Shown piece by piece: positions 1 through 13,200 of a stretch of DNA of 64,000 nt (position 1 is its first letter; every line of letters begins with the position of its first letter). Under the pieces are notes generated by a model. That model saw only the letters and a list, made by a program, of their open reading frames with translations, had not been told where the DNA came from and made no database searches. Source of the DNA: Hydractinia symbiolongicarpus (lineage: Eukaryota > Cnidaria > Hydrozoa > Anthoathecata > Hydractiniidae); contig NC_079878.1 in the NCBI RefSeq assembly GCF_029227915.1, forward strand, positions 12,028,001 to 12,092,000. Reading direction: 5' to 3'. The position numbers were made by a program, and so were the translations under genes.

Positions 1-1010
1 TTATTGTCATAACAGATAAATTAAAACACAAGCTACAGCCGGTCGTTACCCTGTAGTACCTAAAACTTTTACAAAATAAAAAAAGTTAAAGCCTTTTGCG
101 GATATAATATATATCAAGTCATAGCTGACAGTCAAACGTGGTTTAAAACTTAAAGTGTAAAAAGTTAGAGAACCGCCTTGCCACCTACATTTAAATGTTC
201 GAATTGAACACAAACTAAAAACTTCTTTGATTCTGGTTACTTTCACTTTAGCTAGGACTCGTAACAGTACATTAATATTATAGGGTTACAGTAAGACGAT
301 ATTAAATTATGTCAGTCGGACCTGGATAAAAACAAAAAGCTGTAACCAGCTAGCTAGCTAGCTAGCTATTATCCAGATTCCAGATCATAACTTCAATACA
401 TTTTTTCTGCATTTATATGTGGCTAAGGCATTTTTTTAAATGTACTATTTTTGCAACAAGTGAAGAAATTTTTTTTTATATTCTAATATACCAAAACATA
501 AATATCTCATGGGGTGGCAAAAACAGAAGTCTACTTTATGTAACAACTTTGTAAATCTTGGAAAAAATTGTTGTTGTTGAAAATATGTGATTATATTGTC
601 CACAATAAAATGACCTTTGCATGTCACAGACAAAAGGACACAGGCGAAACATCTCTAGAAAAATGTTCTGTATTTTTATAACACTGACTTTCCAAAACAA
701 ACAACCCACGCTAACCTAATTTATTATGTAATAGGCACGGTAAATTAACTTTTATTGTTTGTTTCCTTTGTTCTTTTACTTTACTCGATTGTTGTCAGTT
801 TCATTAAAAAATGTTTTCATTATTCCCGCCTTTAATTGAAATTTACAACAAACGTATTTCGTTGAATTTTGGAATCATGTTTTGAGATTTTTCGCATTAT
901 GGATAAACTTGTTATCGCACCAAAGCTTCGTACAATATAGCATTTCTCTCGTTCTGATATTTTTTTTTTATTAGACTCAAAAAATAAACAGACAAAAAAA
1001 AAAAATAGTT
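1..1010. repeat. Direct repeat, copy A (about 1 kb)
   Basis: This stretch is repeated about 1,448 bases further on (1444-2457) in the same orientation. The copies differ by scattered substitutions and small indels, including the AGCT microsatellite near 349-367, which is one unit longer here. Short open frames in both copies are shared only because the DNA is shared; none resembles a known protein. The left end may lie outside the window. Similarity stops near 996-1010. Confidence 0.85.
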
Positions 1011-1443
1011 TCATAAGAAACGAAAGCAAAATAATTTGTTTAAGTCATTTAAAATTGATGCCAGTTATAAGTAGTTGCAGTAGTTAAAGAAAGACGCTAT
1101 GTTGTTTTGGTTTACGAGTCTTAAATAATAGGACTAATATCTAGCTAAGTAATGGGTATCCGGGAGTTTTTCGGGTTATTTCTATAAAGTAATACGCTTG
1201 CCCTTACTAAAATTGCACTGTCAAATCTTAATTCGGAAGTTTTGTTGGTATTTTTTTGTTTCTTCAATGTGCACCATATTATATCTGTACTAGGTTATAA
1301 ATATAAACTAACTGCCGCCCATACTTGAACATTGATTTATCTGTTCTAATTCGTTATATTTATTATTGAGCATCCTGGGTTTATTTGAAACGTAATGCAA
1401 ATGTTGGATTTGAAGCAATTGTTAAAATTTCTTTTAAAAAACT

Positions 1444-2457
1444 TTATTGTCATAACCGATGACAGAAACAAAAACACAAGCTACAGCCGGTCGTTACCCT
1501 GTAAAACAGTCATCCATTTTTTAAATTTTACAAAATAAAAAAAGTTAAAGCCTTTTGCGGATATAGTATATATCAAGTCATAGCTGACAGTCAAACGTGG
1601 TTTAAAAATTAAAGTGTAAAAAGTTAGAGAACCGCCTTGCCACCTACATTTAAACGTTCGAATTGAACACAAACTAAAAACTTCTTTGATTCTGGTTACT
1701 TTCACTTTAGCTAGGACTCGTAACAGTACATTAATATTATAGGGTTACAGTAAGACGATATTAAATTATTTCAGTCGAACCAGTATAAAAACAAAAAGCT
1801 GTAACCAGCTAGCTAGCTAGCTATTATCCAGATTCCAGATCATAACTTCAATACATTTTTTCTGCATTTATATGTGGCTAAAACATTTTTTTAAATGTAC
1901 TATTCTTGCAAAAAGTGAAAAAAAAATTTTATATTCTAATATACCAAAGCATAAATATCTGATGGGGCGGCGAAAATCGAAGTCTACTTTATGTAACAAT
2001 TTTGTAAATCTTAAAAAATTGTTGTTGTTGAAAATATGTGATTATATTGTCCACAATAAAATGACCTTTGCATGTCACAGACAAAAGGACACAGGCGAAA
2101 CATCTCTAGAAAAATGTTCTGTATTTTTATAACACTGACTTTCCAAAACAAACAACCCACGCTAACCTAATTTATTATGTAATAGGCACGGTAAATTAAC
2201 TTTTATTGTTTGTTTCCTTTGTTCTTTTAACTTTACTCGATTGTTGTCAGTTTCATCAAAAAATGTTTTCATTATTCCCGCCTTTAATTGAAATTTACAA
2301 CAAACGTATTTCGTTGAATTTTGGAATCATGTTTTGAGATTTTTCGCATTATGGATAAACTAGTTATCACACCAAAGCTTCGTACAATATAGCTTTTCTC
2401 TCGTTCTGATATCTTTGTTTTTATTAGACTCAAAATAATAAACAGACAAAAATATAT
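1444..2457. repeat. Direct repeat, copy B (about 1 kb)
   Basis: Second copy of the repeat at 1-1010, separated from it by about 430 bases of unique sequence (1011-1443). By eye it is roughly 95% identical, so this duplication is clearly older than the exact 5.2-kb one at 21832-32248. I see no LTR-type TG...CA ends and no coding capacity. It could be a tandem segmental duplication or a pair of insertions of one unclassified element. Confidence 0.85.
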
Positions 2458-3011
2458 TCTATATTGTACTCTGTACCGTGCGATAACTAGTACGTTAAAA
2501 TCGAGAAGCGTATCCGCAGACGTTTATCTGGCCAGACACTTTTTGTTAAAAGGTATGTTTTGCATTTATCATTACCATCGAATTTGCTACCCTTATTTTC
2601 TTAACTGATTAAGCACTTACGTAACGCATTATGGGTGAGCCAACCTTAATACACAAAAGTAAGTGAAAGTTGACATTACTTCAAAAATTAGATCCTAAGT
2701 TCGCTTTTTATAGCACTTAGTGTTTAAACCTGTTATTTACTGTCATATTTCTTGACTATAAGATGGGAGTTGCTGTATGCAAACTGCTAGGGTCCCTACT
2801 GTTGTCGTGCTTAGGTAAGGCGGAAATGAAAGTGCCGGAAGTACATTAGGTAATAAAAAAATCAAAAGCAACTAAAGTGATAAAAATACACTATTGTGTT
2901 AAAAATACGCTATTGTCTAATGATACTGTAAATCAGCTATTTAAGGTTCCAGCATGGAATACATAGAATTATCAAAGTAACTACTCAAAAGGATTCATTT
3001 TATGTTCCTAT
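2458..3011. other. Intergenic stretch with a possible plus-strand signal-peptide exon
   Basis: No complete gene is visible. At 2763-2814 there is a plus-strand ATG followed by 17 codons of hydrophobic, signal-peptide-like sequence (MGVAVCKLLGSLLLSCL) running into a TTAG|GTAAGG donor. No second exon could be joined to it, so this is only a candidate. Confidence 0.3.
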
Positions 3012-4118
3012 TCAATGTTCCTTCGTATCAGTATTCTCATTGGTGGACTCTAACTTGTAGATTACCAATGTCATATAGCTTTGCAAATTGGTAAAAAACT
3101 CTTCTAAGTTGTAGATCAATGCATAGCACTTAGCGTGTATTGGTTTAACGGGGATCTTGAAGTAACGAAGAAACTCATTCGTTTGGGAGACTATGTCATA
3201 CCGGTCATAACTCTGGTCAATGCCATCGTATAACATTTCAGGAAATGCGACTATTAAATTTTTCAGCGATTTCAACATTTCACTGAAGCGGTTGTAATAT
3301 TTCAGAATATATTCCAGCAGCGGTCCTCGCGTTAACTCTTTCTTCAAATCTTCCACGCCATTATAAACATCTTGATATCGCTCCAAGTAAATATAGTACA
3401 CCATAAACGAACGAAAATCCATCGGGTCTTTTGGCAGAGCACTTGTTACATTAAAAATGTCAAATTTTAAATTCTGCAATTTTCGGACTACTTTTTCGTT
3501 TTTGGCTCCAAAAACTTCTTTTTCGTAAGTGTATCTAATATCAAATACATCATTCCTGTTTTCATCCACCTGTTTATTTAAATCGTAGAGCACCTTAATC
3601 AGGTGACGGTGTTTACTTTTGCTGTCGATAGGTGGCGTTGGTTTAATTAAATTGGTACTGATATCTTTCCTTTGTTCTTCATCATTAGGAACCGAAGATT
3701 GTTGTTCATTTTTGGCGCAAATAATTTGACATGTGGTTACGAAACACTGAAATAAACATTTGGGTTTATCATTAGTAAACGTTAGTCACTTTTTTAATAA
3801 AAAACACGTCTTCTTTAATGTCAATGTATTTCTGACTAACATTTTCATTTCAAAAATTGACCACTTTTTCCCCTTTTGACAATTTGGTACCACTGAGAAT
3901 GCTTTTTATTTAGACCTGCTTAAAGGATTTATTTAATTTACAACAAAAATGCTTGTTACCTTAAGTTAAGAGAATATGCTACAAAAACATAACATTGCCT
4001 TTATTTTCTTAATAAGACTTTTGAATAATCGGAATGAGTATTCTGTTAATCAGTTTTAAGCTTGTAATTTTCCATACAATTCACTTACCAATAGGAAAGC
4101 AAAAGCACTTGTCTTCAT
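3012..4118 (-). CDS. Secreted helix-rich protein of unknown family (2 exons, 254 aa)
   Basis: Exon 1 is 4089-4118 (ATG plus 9 codons, donor TTG|GTAAGTG). Exon 2 is 3012-3746 (acceptor TTTCAG|TGT, ends in a stop). Both are phase 0 at the junction. Joined, the first 21 residues form a clean signal peptide split by the intron: hydrophobic core, cleavage expected after ...IICA, before KNEQ. The mature chain is about 233 residues: an acidic, proline-containing linker to about residue 55, then a long region rich in Leu, Tyr, Lys and Glu that reads as several amphipathic helices. It has one N-glycosylation sequon near residue 109, a single cysteine (in HAKCYAL), no second membrane segment and no GPI-like tail. 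The hydrophilic C-terminus ends TDTKEH. I recognise no family. A helical secreted factor or coat protein is possible but is inference only. The gene structure is well supported; the function is not. Confidence 0.75.
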
Positions 4119-4834
4119 TCTAAATCCACAAACTTTATATGCTGTGTGTTGTTCGTCATAACACAAACTTAAACTACTTTAAACCGGAAGAAGAACAAAT
4201 CAAAACTCATAATGGTATGATTTTTTTTATCTGCATGATTGATTAGGTATTGTACTGTCTTCGAATCATACGTGGTGATTGCAGGCTATCAGCTAATAGA
4301 AGAACTAATCAATATAATCATATTAACAAAGTAAATAAATAAATGAAAAATGAAATTAAAGAATAAATATTATAGAAATATCATTAATTAAGTATACCTG
4401 TTTTCTTGCCCAGAAAATAGGATGATACATTGGTTGGCGTGTATAAGGGAATTTTAATAACATGGTACTTTCCCGCTCTTAACAAATTAAAATACTTCAA
4501 AGAATATAAAGTTCGCAATTGAACTTCGCAAATGTTTTAGAGTTTTTGTCAAAAAATAGTGGAATACATTAAGTATTTAAAACTTTTAGAGCAAAAATAG
4601 TTTGTCGAACTATTTTTAGACAAAAATTATTTCTAACCTTTCTTTTAATCTAATCTTTGGAAGAATTTTGAACGTTTTATCGAGACCAAAAAAGCTATCA
4701 AACAAGGATATTGTATACCATGCAATGTGGAGATTGTAAAAGCTGAAGAAGGAGAAAAACAAGATGGCAAACCAACGATGAAGAAATTGTTTTCATCGAC
4801 GATAATAGCCACAGGGATATGCGCCTTGTGCTAA
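4119..4834. other. Intergenic, no feature seen
   Basis: AT-rich sequence upstream of the secreted-protein gene. It should contain that gene's promoter, but I see no convincing TATA or initiator motif and no long open frame. Confidence 0.4.
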
Positions 4835-5529
4835 CAGACTGATTGTGTTCGTGTGTCTGTGACTAGCAAAGAGGATGTGTTTATTTTTCTTTGATGTCGC
4901 CGAAAAAGTTATGTCTCAAATGTTAATCGACAAATTAAACGTCACGACGTCAAAAACATGAATTTAACATCAATAGCCTAAATTTAAATTAACGAAGCCA
5001 TTGCAATACACATATAACTTTTGAGGCCAAATAACTTAGAAATGAGCTGGTGACGTCAGACATTTTTCACTGCGTGGGTAAAGAAACCTGGGACCAAGTT
5101 GGGTAAGTTTCCCAAACCTAGGTCTCTGTATCCGTTGCAGAATGCACGGGTTGATGACGTTATTAAAAAATGAATATCTGTACAACCGGAGTACATGATC
5201 CTATACATTTTCTGTATCAGCCTTCCAAGATCTATACGGTGATGGCATACAAATTTCTAAAAAATATTTGTATTTTGGCGTGTCTTTGCTGACGTTGGCA
5301 TAATCTTTGCATAAACCTTTAATCTCCTTATTCGTTCATCAAAAGCACGTGGTCCTGTACAATTTTTTATCAGTGTTTCAAGCTGTAAACATTACAGGCA
5401 ACAAATAAACATTTTTTGCCAAATTTATTTTTGTATATGCACTGCTGACGTCAGCAAAACATCTAAAACAACCTAATTTTTTATTTTTCTTCTGCCTAAG
5501 TGGATTTTTCCACGGGCCTAATCGACTAG
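4835..5529 (+). mobile_element. Helitron-like non-autonomous element (copy 1, 5' end eroded)
   Basis: This region aligns in inverted orientation with 52538-53287 along most of its length, including the blocks around the TGACGTCAG words and the ACTTAGGTCCC-like core. It ends with the hairpin stem GTGGATTTTTCCACGGG, about 8 bases, then CTAG (5526-5529) followed by T. A 3' hairpin shortly before a CTRR terminus followed by T is the Helitron signature. The expected 5' TCTATAT... end is not recognisable, so the 5' boundary is approximate. No Rep/helicase coding sequence is present. Confidence 0.6.
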
Positions 5530-7263
5530 TTCATAACTAAAATTGTTTGTAAACTTTATTTTAATCTGGTCTCATTTCGGACGTTTTTTCACACTACAAA
5601 CGGACGGTAATATTTTCGGAAATTTAGCATGCCCAAATGTGTTTTTTTTCTTTATAAACTTAATGTTTACTAGAAAAAATAACGAAACAAGTTAAAATAC
5701 TCATGAAATGAACTGTCTTTTTCGTCACTTAGGTTCTTCTACTTTTTTCCTTACAGTCCTTCCTTATTAACCGTAGCCTGTAGGTGACATGCTTAAAATC
5801 TATTTTATTTCTCCCTAAAGCCATATCAATGTAACTGTCGCCGCGAGTTATAACTGTCGAGTCGACAGTTAAACTGCTGCGCGTTATAACTCTGTTGACG
5901 TTTTTCAATATGTCTTAGAAGTAAACTCAATCGTAGTTAACCATTAATTAATCATGGTCAGTAGTCATAAACCCGTCGAAAGTCGAGAGAATTCGGCCTT
6001 CGGAAATTCAAGAGATGTCACCCACCGCTAGTTGCAGCTACCATGAAGTCAGATGATACATTTTATGTTTTGATGTCGCAAAAAATTGAAAAAAATCTAA
6101 AAATGGTGTCCAAAAATAGTACCTAACTATGACTATATTTAAAATGACGTGTTTTAGAAAACATAAAACATCAAAGTTGTTCCAGTAGCTGTTATGCGTG
6201 CTGCATTACAAATTTTTTTGAATATTTTTACCTAGAAAAAGGTTACTATCTATTATGCAGAGGGTTTCTTGTTGGAAAGCATAAAAAACACAAATCTTTT
6301 TTTCTCTATATATAATTCTAACTCTATAGTCTGCAAAAAAAATTTTGGTCTTCAATATATTCTACAAGCGTTCAATAAATTATGAGACGTTTTTAATTAT
6401 TATTTAATTATAATTAGGGAGGTCGAGGAGGGAAGGAAAAAAGGGTTGGGTCGTGCGAGGAGGAATTTCATAATTACAAGAAGAGACAACATTGGACAAT
6501 ATATCTCAGTCTTTCTCTTTTAGTTTAATAAGGGTAAGAGACAGTAAAGGGCGTTGTTAAAAAAGATAGGGCGCATTTATAGTGTCTAAACTAAACAGGG
6601 CGGCTCACTACTATAAAGTTGCAAGCACTCATGATATACATATTCTAACCTCTCAGAAAATCTCATAGCATTACTATGTACACTCCACACTTTGTTAAAT
6701 AAAAATTGTAATTTATAAAACTAACATATGTATATGTATAAAAATATAACATCGAAAAATTGTCAAACAAACGAGAGAAAACATATATACAAAAAAAGAA
6801 TAAATTACATATTGAAAAACAACAAATCTCTGTATGTTTTTGTGTGGTCGTCATGGTTACTGGTGCTGCCTCCTCTTTCTTTTAATAAATAAAGTAATAG
6901 ATAAATACGTGACTGAAAGAGATTTTTTATTTTTAGTTGCTAAGCTACCCATACATAGCTGGTCTAGTTTAAATTAGGTGCCTGGAAATGAATTACAAAC
7001 CCGTCGTCGGTTTTGTTTTGAAAATCGTCTCCATGGTACTCCTTGTGTATTTAACAGATCTGTAAGATCAAGCTGTGTTCTACTTTTTTAACTTCACTAT
7101 GCATGGCATACAACAAATTCTTTTAACTACAGGATGTGCTCCACTTATTATATATTCCTTCAATAAATAGCCTCACTTTGGCGTACGTATCTTCATTTTG
7201 GCGTACGTCTTTACCATAACTCAACTTCTCCTCCAATCAGATTAATACACGTGTACACATATT
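5530..7263. other. Intergenic 3' flank of the Wnt gene
   Basis: No gene is visible. It includes a purine-rich tract at 6415-6475. A minus-strand AATAAA lies within the Wnt stop-codon region (about 7262-7269) and another near 6926-6933; either could serve Wnt polyadenylation. Confidence 0.4.
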
Positions 7264-10200
7264 TTATTTGCATGTATATTTCGGAACAGCTTCTGTGCAA
7301 GTATCACATTTCACACTACAGCACCACACAAATTGACAGTTACAAGATTTTGACTCTTGTACTATATCAACGTTATATCCTCGACGACAGCACATTAGTT
7401 CACACCCGTCTACCCCTGAAGAACTTATGTTGCATGGACGACCCTTTGTACCACTAATACCCAGGCTGTTGTTATTTGTGCAATAGTCTGGTGATTCGTC
7501 ATAGTATATAAAGTCTAGAGGCGATGGTGGTAAATACTCTTTATACTTTGGTACAAGCTTTTTGAATTTTTTCTTGCCGTTCTTCTTTATTTTGTATTCA
7601 AATTCCATCTCGTGGGCGGAGTCGTATCTGTCTTTCAATTTTTTACCGATCTGAAAAATAGATGGAGGGTTGGTCAATCTCGCTAAAAAAGCGGGAAAAC
7701 TTTTTTAATATTTCATAAATCTGAAAATCTCCCTTATTCTTCCAAACTAAAACATTAGAATCCTTGCCTAAGATCCTCTTTATTTTTGTACAATATATAT
7801 ATTATTTCCATGGACTTTTTTATGGGTAATAAAATATATTTTCATTCTTTTTTGCAGGCCCCTTGTCGGAAAGACTCGAGTTTCTGTTTGTATATATACT
7901 GCCTTTTTACAAATTGAAGTTATTTAAAATGCTCCAAAAATACGTAGCCAATCTGGATTTATTCTTCCCTCAAAAGATAAATTATTACCTCGGGAAATTT
8001 TGGTTGAGCGAGCCAACATGTTTTCACGTTGCAGTTTCCAGACATACCATGACATTTGCATCTTGTCCATAAGTTGTGACGAATTATCTAAGAGAAACGA
8101 TTTGATTGGTTAAAAAGTAGTCAATAAACTCATTGATTCAGAAATCTTAACGATCGGTAAAAGAATAATAATTAATAAGTCCACCATGCAAAATCTGATT
8201 GAATCAAAAGAGCTATTCGGAGTACCTTGCTAATTAAAAATGGGAGTCTATGTTGTAATGAAGTAAATAGATATGTGGGTAAAATGGGTAAAAATGGGTA
8301 AAACGTTACCTCACGACCAGCTTGGTTATTATGCAAGTTCATTTGTTTTCGTGGATGTCGCTTCTTTCTGGTTAGCACCTCTACTTGATCAATGAATAAC
8401 TTTGAAAACCATATACCATACGATATAGGGCGGTTACAACCACCCCACTGCCAGCCCGCTTCTGTCTTACCACGAATGCTATTATCACAACGGCAATGCA
8501 TTGATCTTCCTTCTGCGCATGTTTCAGTCACTGCGTAGGCTACACCCGCTGATGTTATACCACTAATGAAGGCGGACTCACGACTCGCTATAAGAGGAGA
8601 ATTCATTTCAAACTAGGACCAATGTAATGACCAATTTTAAAGAATTATAAATGAGGGAAAATAATTTTATATAATGATAATATATTAACTCTCATGGTAA
8701 TCAGAGAGGTGTTTGGAGCAATGAGAATATGAAATATCGAATAGTAATTGTTATCAATTAATATTCAAGAAACCTAATAATTTGAAAAAAAATTCGAAAA
8801 TGTCCGAAATACCAATCGTCCGAAATTTCGATATATTTTCTAAAATGTTAGTCTTTTTTGCAGTTATAGAACTTATATAGAAGCTCAATATATTAAGAGG
8901 GGTAAAGGTGCTAGTTATTCTATTAACTTTGATGTGTCGTCTTTGCTAATTTAAAACTCAGACGACAAAAATTTACATTTTTTAAAGCTTGGGAATAACG
9001 AGACATCAAAGTCATCTACGAATAGTTCACGCGATACTGAGCATTGTCAGTTTTATTTTGAAGTGACCGAATCTTTTCAAAACGTCTAATTGCCAAGTTT
9101 TCACACTTATTAGCGTCATTATAACCCTTTTACAAAATGGTACCCGAAGCTACCGGAGTAACAATTTACTCACGATGTGAAGACGTAATACCGTATTGTT
9201 TGTGCGTCTTGGCATGTCGACACTCCTCCGCGTGTAACAACATCTGGGAATTTGAAAACACGGATAAATTAAAAACTGATAATGCTCATTAGGCCTGATT
9301 AAACTTTAACAAATGTATTCCAATGGAATTATTAAGAAATAGAATTTTGACATGTTTTTGCTAAAAATTACATATGGCTATGAAATTATTTAAAGAAATA
9401 GTTTTAAAATGATAAAAATATTATTTTTAACTTTCATAACTATCAGCTACGAAAAAACAAAGAGGCTTTCTAAAGTTCCAGAATCACAATCAAAACGGTG
9501 AAAAGAACTTTTTGTAGAACAGCCAGCATCCTTCCGGAATAAGAAATATTTTAGAATAGCTTTGTAAATTAGATGTAATTTAATAACCTGTTTGGAATAA
9601 TACCCAACCAAATAATAGATTTCCGATAAGAAGTTCCTTCAAACTAGTCATATGGGATAATCTCTAGCGAGTTAATGATTTCTAATCTATACATACGAGA
9701 GCGTAAAAAAAAGGTTGCTGTCCGAAAATAATTGAGGTTCCAGAAAAGTATTTTTTATTGCTTACTTTTATGTTTAAAAAGCCATTTGGATAAGAAAATA
9801 ACTGAATTTTAAATGGTGTGGTGAGAAATATCAATTTAAGTTTTGATGAGAGACACATAGCTAGCTAGAATTCATATTTAAAAAAATTAACTGACGTTTA
9901 TGATTCATAAAAATAAAATTTTACACCAGCAGGTCGATGTGCAACCTCGCCCTAGGGGCTTTTGCTTTTTTGACATAAGACCTGCGGCGAAAAAACTGTT
10001 AAGAAAAAGCCGTCAAGTGAGCGCTAGCGGCCTTGACACCGGCAACAAACCCTGGAGACGAGAATGGCCGATGCGAAGAACTAACCCTGCGCAAAAGATA
10101 CGAAATTTAGAAGATGTTTTAAAAAACGATTTATGTTGTTTCCATAGTGACGACTGGCGACTAACTAGAATTAGTGACAAAGCTTGAAAACATTTATGAA

Positions 10201-13200
10201 AACTTAAACCTAATATAAAGTTGCCTATGGTTCAACATAACCTCCTGCGGTTTCTTATTAAGCACAATGGATAACATGCTGGTTCAGAGAATCAGTATCT
10301 AAGCCGAGCGTAATCGATATGGCAGTAGATTTACGGATTTAAATCAACCTCAGTAATATAATTTTTATAACGGAAAGGATAATATATAAGAGTTAGCTGC
10401 CTGCTGGTTTATAAAAGATTAGTGAGCTTTTAAGCAATTAACATAAGATCGAGGAGTATACTCACAGAAATTTACTACGAAGTTGTAAACTCGGTTATAA
10501 GGACATGGAGAGGGTTGGAACGAGTCACATGGACCTATTTTGATATATTTCATGTTTTTTTTTTCATTTATTTCTTTATTTTCTATATCAATATATATAT
10601 ATATATATCTTCTTTATTGCATGTAGGATCAATATAACATTTTGAAAACAAAGAAACCCCGACTTGTTGGTCTATAGGAGAAACATTACATCAAAATCTT
10701 GCAAGACTTCAAAAGGAAAAAATTAAAGAGCGCATGTTTGAGGAAAGGAAAGAAAATTCCGGATGTAATTCGAGGTTCGCTTCACACAGGAACAGTGAGA
10801 AAAATTTCTAATGTTTTTAGTTTGATGATACCGCGATGTTTTTTCTAAGTGTTATAAATAAATGCTTTTGTGAGAACCAAAGAGAAATGCGCAAATATTT
10901 TCAACGTCAAAAAGTGTCAAAAAACCATTCCAGAGATATTTTTTTTAAAACAAAACAAAAAAAATAGTTCGCACGTGGGGAGTACTATCGACGTATACAT
11001 TATGTTTTTTCCCATATGAGTTGAATAATTTCGACAAACATATTAATAACAAGGTGTCTAATTTTTATATCTAAAACAATGTTAAAAATGTGAATTTTTT
11101 ACATGAAGGGTTGTGTTATGGCATGCAGTACCATGCCATCATAAAAAGTGAACCCGCCTTTCCCCCTAGGATACCAAATATTTACTGATCGATAATACAA
11201 TTTTTGTGTTTGAATTGAAAAACCTTTCTCAAGCAAAACACTGTTGAATATATTTAAAATCGCATTTGGAGTTGTTATATTATCAAAGTATCCTTCGATT
11301 TGGTCCCGATTACAGAATTTGTCCATTAAAATACCTAAATTTAATCTTTTGAATGTTCCTATGAGCACCAAATTATTTTAAGCATACGTGCTTGTGGGAA
11401 AAGTTTTTACCCAACTGACCATTTGAATGAAAATTCATCTATTAAAAGTTTTTTAAAGAAATTCAATCAAGATTTTTACTGATATCAGCCGAGTAAATAT
11501 CTGGACTGAATTTTTTAACTAAACGTGACTTTTACAAATATTTAGTCACGTTTTGTCGACTAATTTCTGGAATAGTTCATAAAAATAACTTTTTAAATCG
11601 AAATCCCAATTAAAATAAAAAACGATAATAAAAAATCATACACGTAAAAAAATAGTTTATAACAATTTCCCTTCATGCAACAAGTACGTCGATTTCAGAG
11701 ACATTTTGGCTCTTAAAAATGAAAAAAAAGTAAAAATAGGCAAACAAAAAATGATAGGTAATGAAAATGGTTGATCGGCAGAAAATTATGCGACAAACTT
11801 TGGTTACGTTTAACCGACTTTTTTTACCGAAAACTTATGTTGTTTCAGTTGGAAATTTGTTGCTAGCCTCACAATAAAAAACGCTTGCCTGTCTAATTTG
11901 CAACGTTAACTATGTCTCCACATTCAATTTTGAGGTAAAAATAGGTGGAACTTTGTCATGTTTACTTAAAGAAACAAAACCGATCATATTCTTGGAATTT
12001 CCTGAATAATTAGAATAACGGTTTTTTCATCAAATTACTGCCATACCAATGTTAGCATCGTACTTTAAATAAGTCTAACTAACATAAAAAGCATTGGTAC
12101 AAATTAACCGCAGAAGTAAATTTCAAATTGTGTGGTTCTACAAACTCCTGCCCCCTTTCATTAATTAAATAGACAGATAAATTAACACTAAAGAGGTCTG
12201 TCTTCATCGATTATCCACCTAATTAATTGTTGTTGATGCATCATAATACACTGTATGCTAATTCGTATGAAAGTGTCAAGACAGCGTCAAGTTGTCCTAA
12301 AACACGTTCAGTTATACTGTCGCCTAAAATAGTACCTTTCAGTACTTAGACATTATTTATTAAGTCAGTGCTTAAAAAAGTTAATTTCTGTTCCCAATGT
12401 TTATTTTTTCTTGACAGGGTGGACAAAGGATGTTATGGTAAATTTTCTAAAAGCGGCAACGATGAAAAACTCTATCGTAAGTGCTTAAAAATCCAGCCAT
12501 TACCCCTCCCTTATCCTTGACGTTACCTTCTTATCTGCTAGTTAAATACCCTCTTTCTTGTCATCGCAATACGTAATAACAATGGCAATTATCTCGACAT
12601 GATGACATTGACGTCACGAAGGTTCAATTCAAAGTCTATTAACAAGCTCAAGAGATAATACCAAGGATTTGTTTTGCAATGGCATGTTTATCCGAAAATT
12701 GTCGTCAGAATCTACTGGAAGGAATTTTGCTTGTATGCCAGATTTTACTATCGGTGGTTATGCAGAAAAAAATTTATGCGCAAAAAATTATCTTTCCATT
12801 TTAAAAAAACATAATAAAACATAATTATTCTTTCCTAACCAACCGCTACCACGTTTGCTAAATACACATTAAAGTCTATTTAAAAAAAAAAATTAAAAAA
12901 AAAATCACAAACCTTTTCGAATCATTGGTCCAAAAACTGACCCTTTCTTTCCTATACTGCAGTTCCACTTCCGATACCTGAATTGCTCCTGACACTCATC
13001 TATACTGAGTCGAACACCTTCCCCTACACTTCTGATAAGATCTGTGTAATTCCAACATACTTCGCGTTGGTGTTGGTGCAAGTATAAAGCATTGCATTGA
13101 TTCCTAAGATGTTTGGAATGGTGTGTTGTATCTATGGCTGATGTTTGGGTACCAAGTGCCCTGAATAAGAATATTAAAATATAAAAATACATTGTGGCTA

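Larger units (their letters stand above)
8588..12912 (-). other. Wnt3 intron 2 (4.3 kb) with transposon debris
   Basis: This intron holds a GC-richer inverted-repeat element (9941-10068), an AT microsatellite (10591-10608), an orphan 90-codon minus-strand frame (11099-11371), remains of the TCGGCAAAAA MITE family (about 11510-11830), and a plus-strand 59-bp exon-like segment (12418-12476). Otherwise it is featureless AT-rich DNA. Confidence 0.8.

Noticed and set aside
9900-10187. 95-codon plus-strand ORF as a gene
   Set aside because: It spans a GC-richer inverted-repeat element inside a Wnt intron, has no domain, and composition alone explains the open frame.
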